Origin: Methanobacterium_B sp963703015
GTDB taxonomy: Archaea > Methanobacteriota > Methanobacteria > Methanobacteriales > Methanobacteriaceae
Direction: 5' to 3'
Length of the DNA stretch: 64,000 bases
Assembly: GCA_963703015.1 (NCBI GenBank)
Contig: OY969779.1
Location: 2,294,001 to 2,358,000, forward strand
The notes beneath the pieces were generated by a model that had not been told where the DNA came from, did no database searches, and was given only the letters and a program-made list of their open reading frames with translations. Positions 63,981-64,000 of this stretch are shown here, piece after piece. A program made the translations under genes and the position numbers. How positions within the stretch are numbered: position 1 is the stretch's first letter; every line of letters starts with the position of its first letter.

Positions 63981-64000
63981 ATAATAACCCTGTAAATCAC

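Overview
The window is from a hydrogenotrophic methanogen of the order Methanobacteriales, most likely the genus Methanobacterium. This rests on methyl-coenzyme M reductase component A2, coenzyme F420 biosynthesis (cofC), glycerol-1-phosphate dehydrogenase (archaeal ether lipids), MsvR-type V4R regulators, a pseudomurein-binding-repeat-like protein, archaeal prolyl-tRNA synthetase, AT-rich DNA, archaeal TATA promoters and GGAGG/GGTGA ribosome-binding sites. A methanol:coenzyme M methyltransferase set (mtaA, mtaB, mtaC, ramA) points to a Methanobacterium able to use methanol plus H2. The species is inference.

Layout. 1-2.4 kb: the 3' end of guaB, mobA, a thymidylate synthase homologue whose catalytic Cys appears to be Ser, and a small PMBR-like protein. 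2.5-6.7 kb (minus): a tightly packed cofactor operon, nadM-moaE-HD phosphohydrolase-ubiX-cbiT-membrane protein. 7-20.6 kb: a large oxygen/nitrosative-stress region with msvR divergent from hcp across three TTCG-N8-CGAA boxes, then an AtwA-like ABC ATPase followed by an in-frame flavin reductase fragment, UspA, an ABM-like protein, a UV-endonuclease-V-type DNA glycosylase, two tandem rubredoxins, ferritin, two secreted surface proteins (one with 14 N-glycosylation sequons in about 70 residues), a holin-like/phosphodiesterase fusion, peroxiredoxin, superoxide dismutase and a third rubredoxin.

20.7-33.4 kb: a degenerate zone with small or broken genes and a DUF5518-like membrane protein; then paaK with an ACT-domain partner, a zinc-ribbon/SHOCT protein, thiD-cofC, proS, egsA, a small winged-helix protein, a secreted lipase-like protein, a UPF0179 protein and rpiA. 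33.4-42.5 kb: a thioredoxin-fold/SPATA20-like protein, then the methanol module: a second MsvR-type regulator, ramA, mtaC, mtaB, an unknown gene on the opposite strand, and mtaA.

42.6-64 kb: tautomerase, Hsp20, an MFS exporter, an iron operon (DtxR-type regulator then feoB) with two near-identical TTTAGGTNNACCTAAA operators at its promoter, a proton-pumping-type P-type ATPase, UspA, a Trk potassium uptake operon (two TrkA, one TrkH), DUF4326, an orphan sensor kinase and an orphan receiver protein, a CDF metal exporter, a second Hsp20, several small unknown genes, an SRPBCC protein, a flavodoxin and a CapA-family gene split by a frameshift near 63.1 kb.

Working together: MsvR/Hcp, rubredoxins, ferritin, peroxiredoxin and Sod form an oxygen-defence region; MtaB/MtaC/MtaA move the methanol methyl group to coenzyme M with RamA keeping the corrinoid reduced; FeoB and its regulator supply iron to these iron-rich enzymes. 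I saw no rRNA or tRNA gene, complete insertion sequence or CRISPR array.
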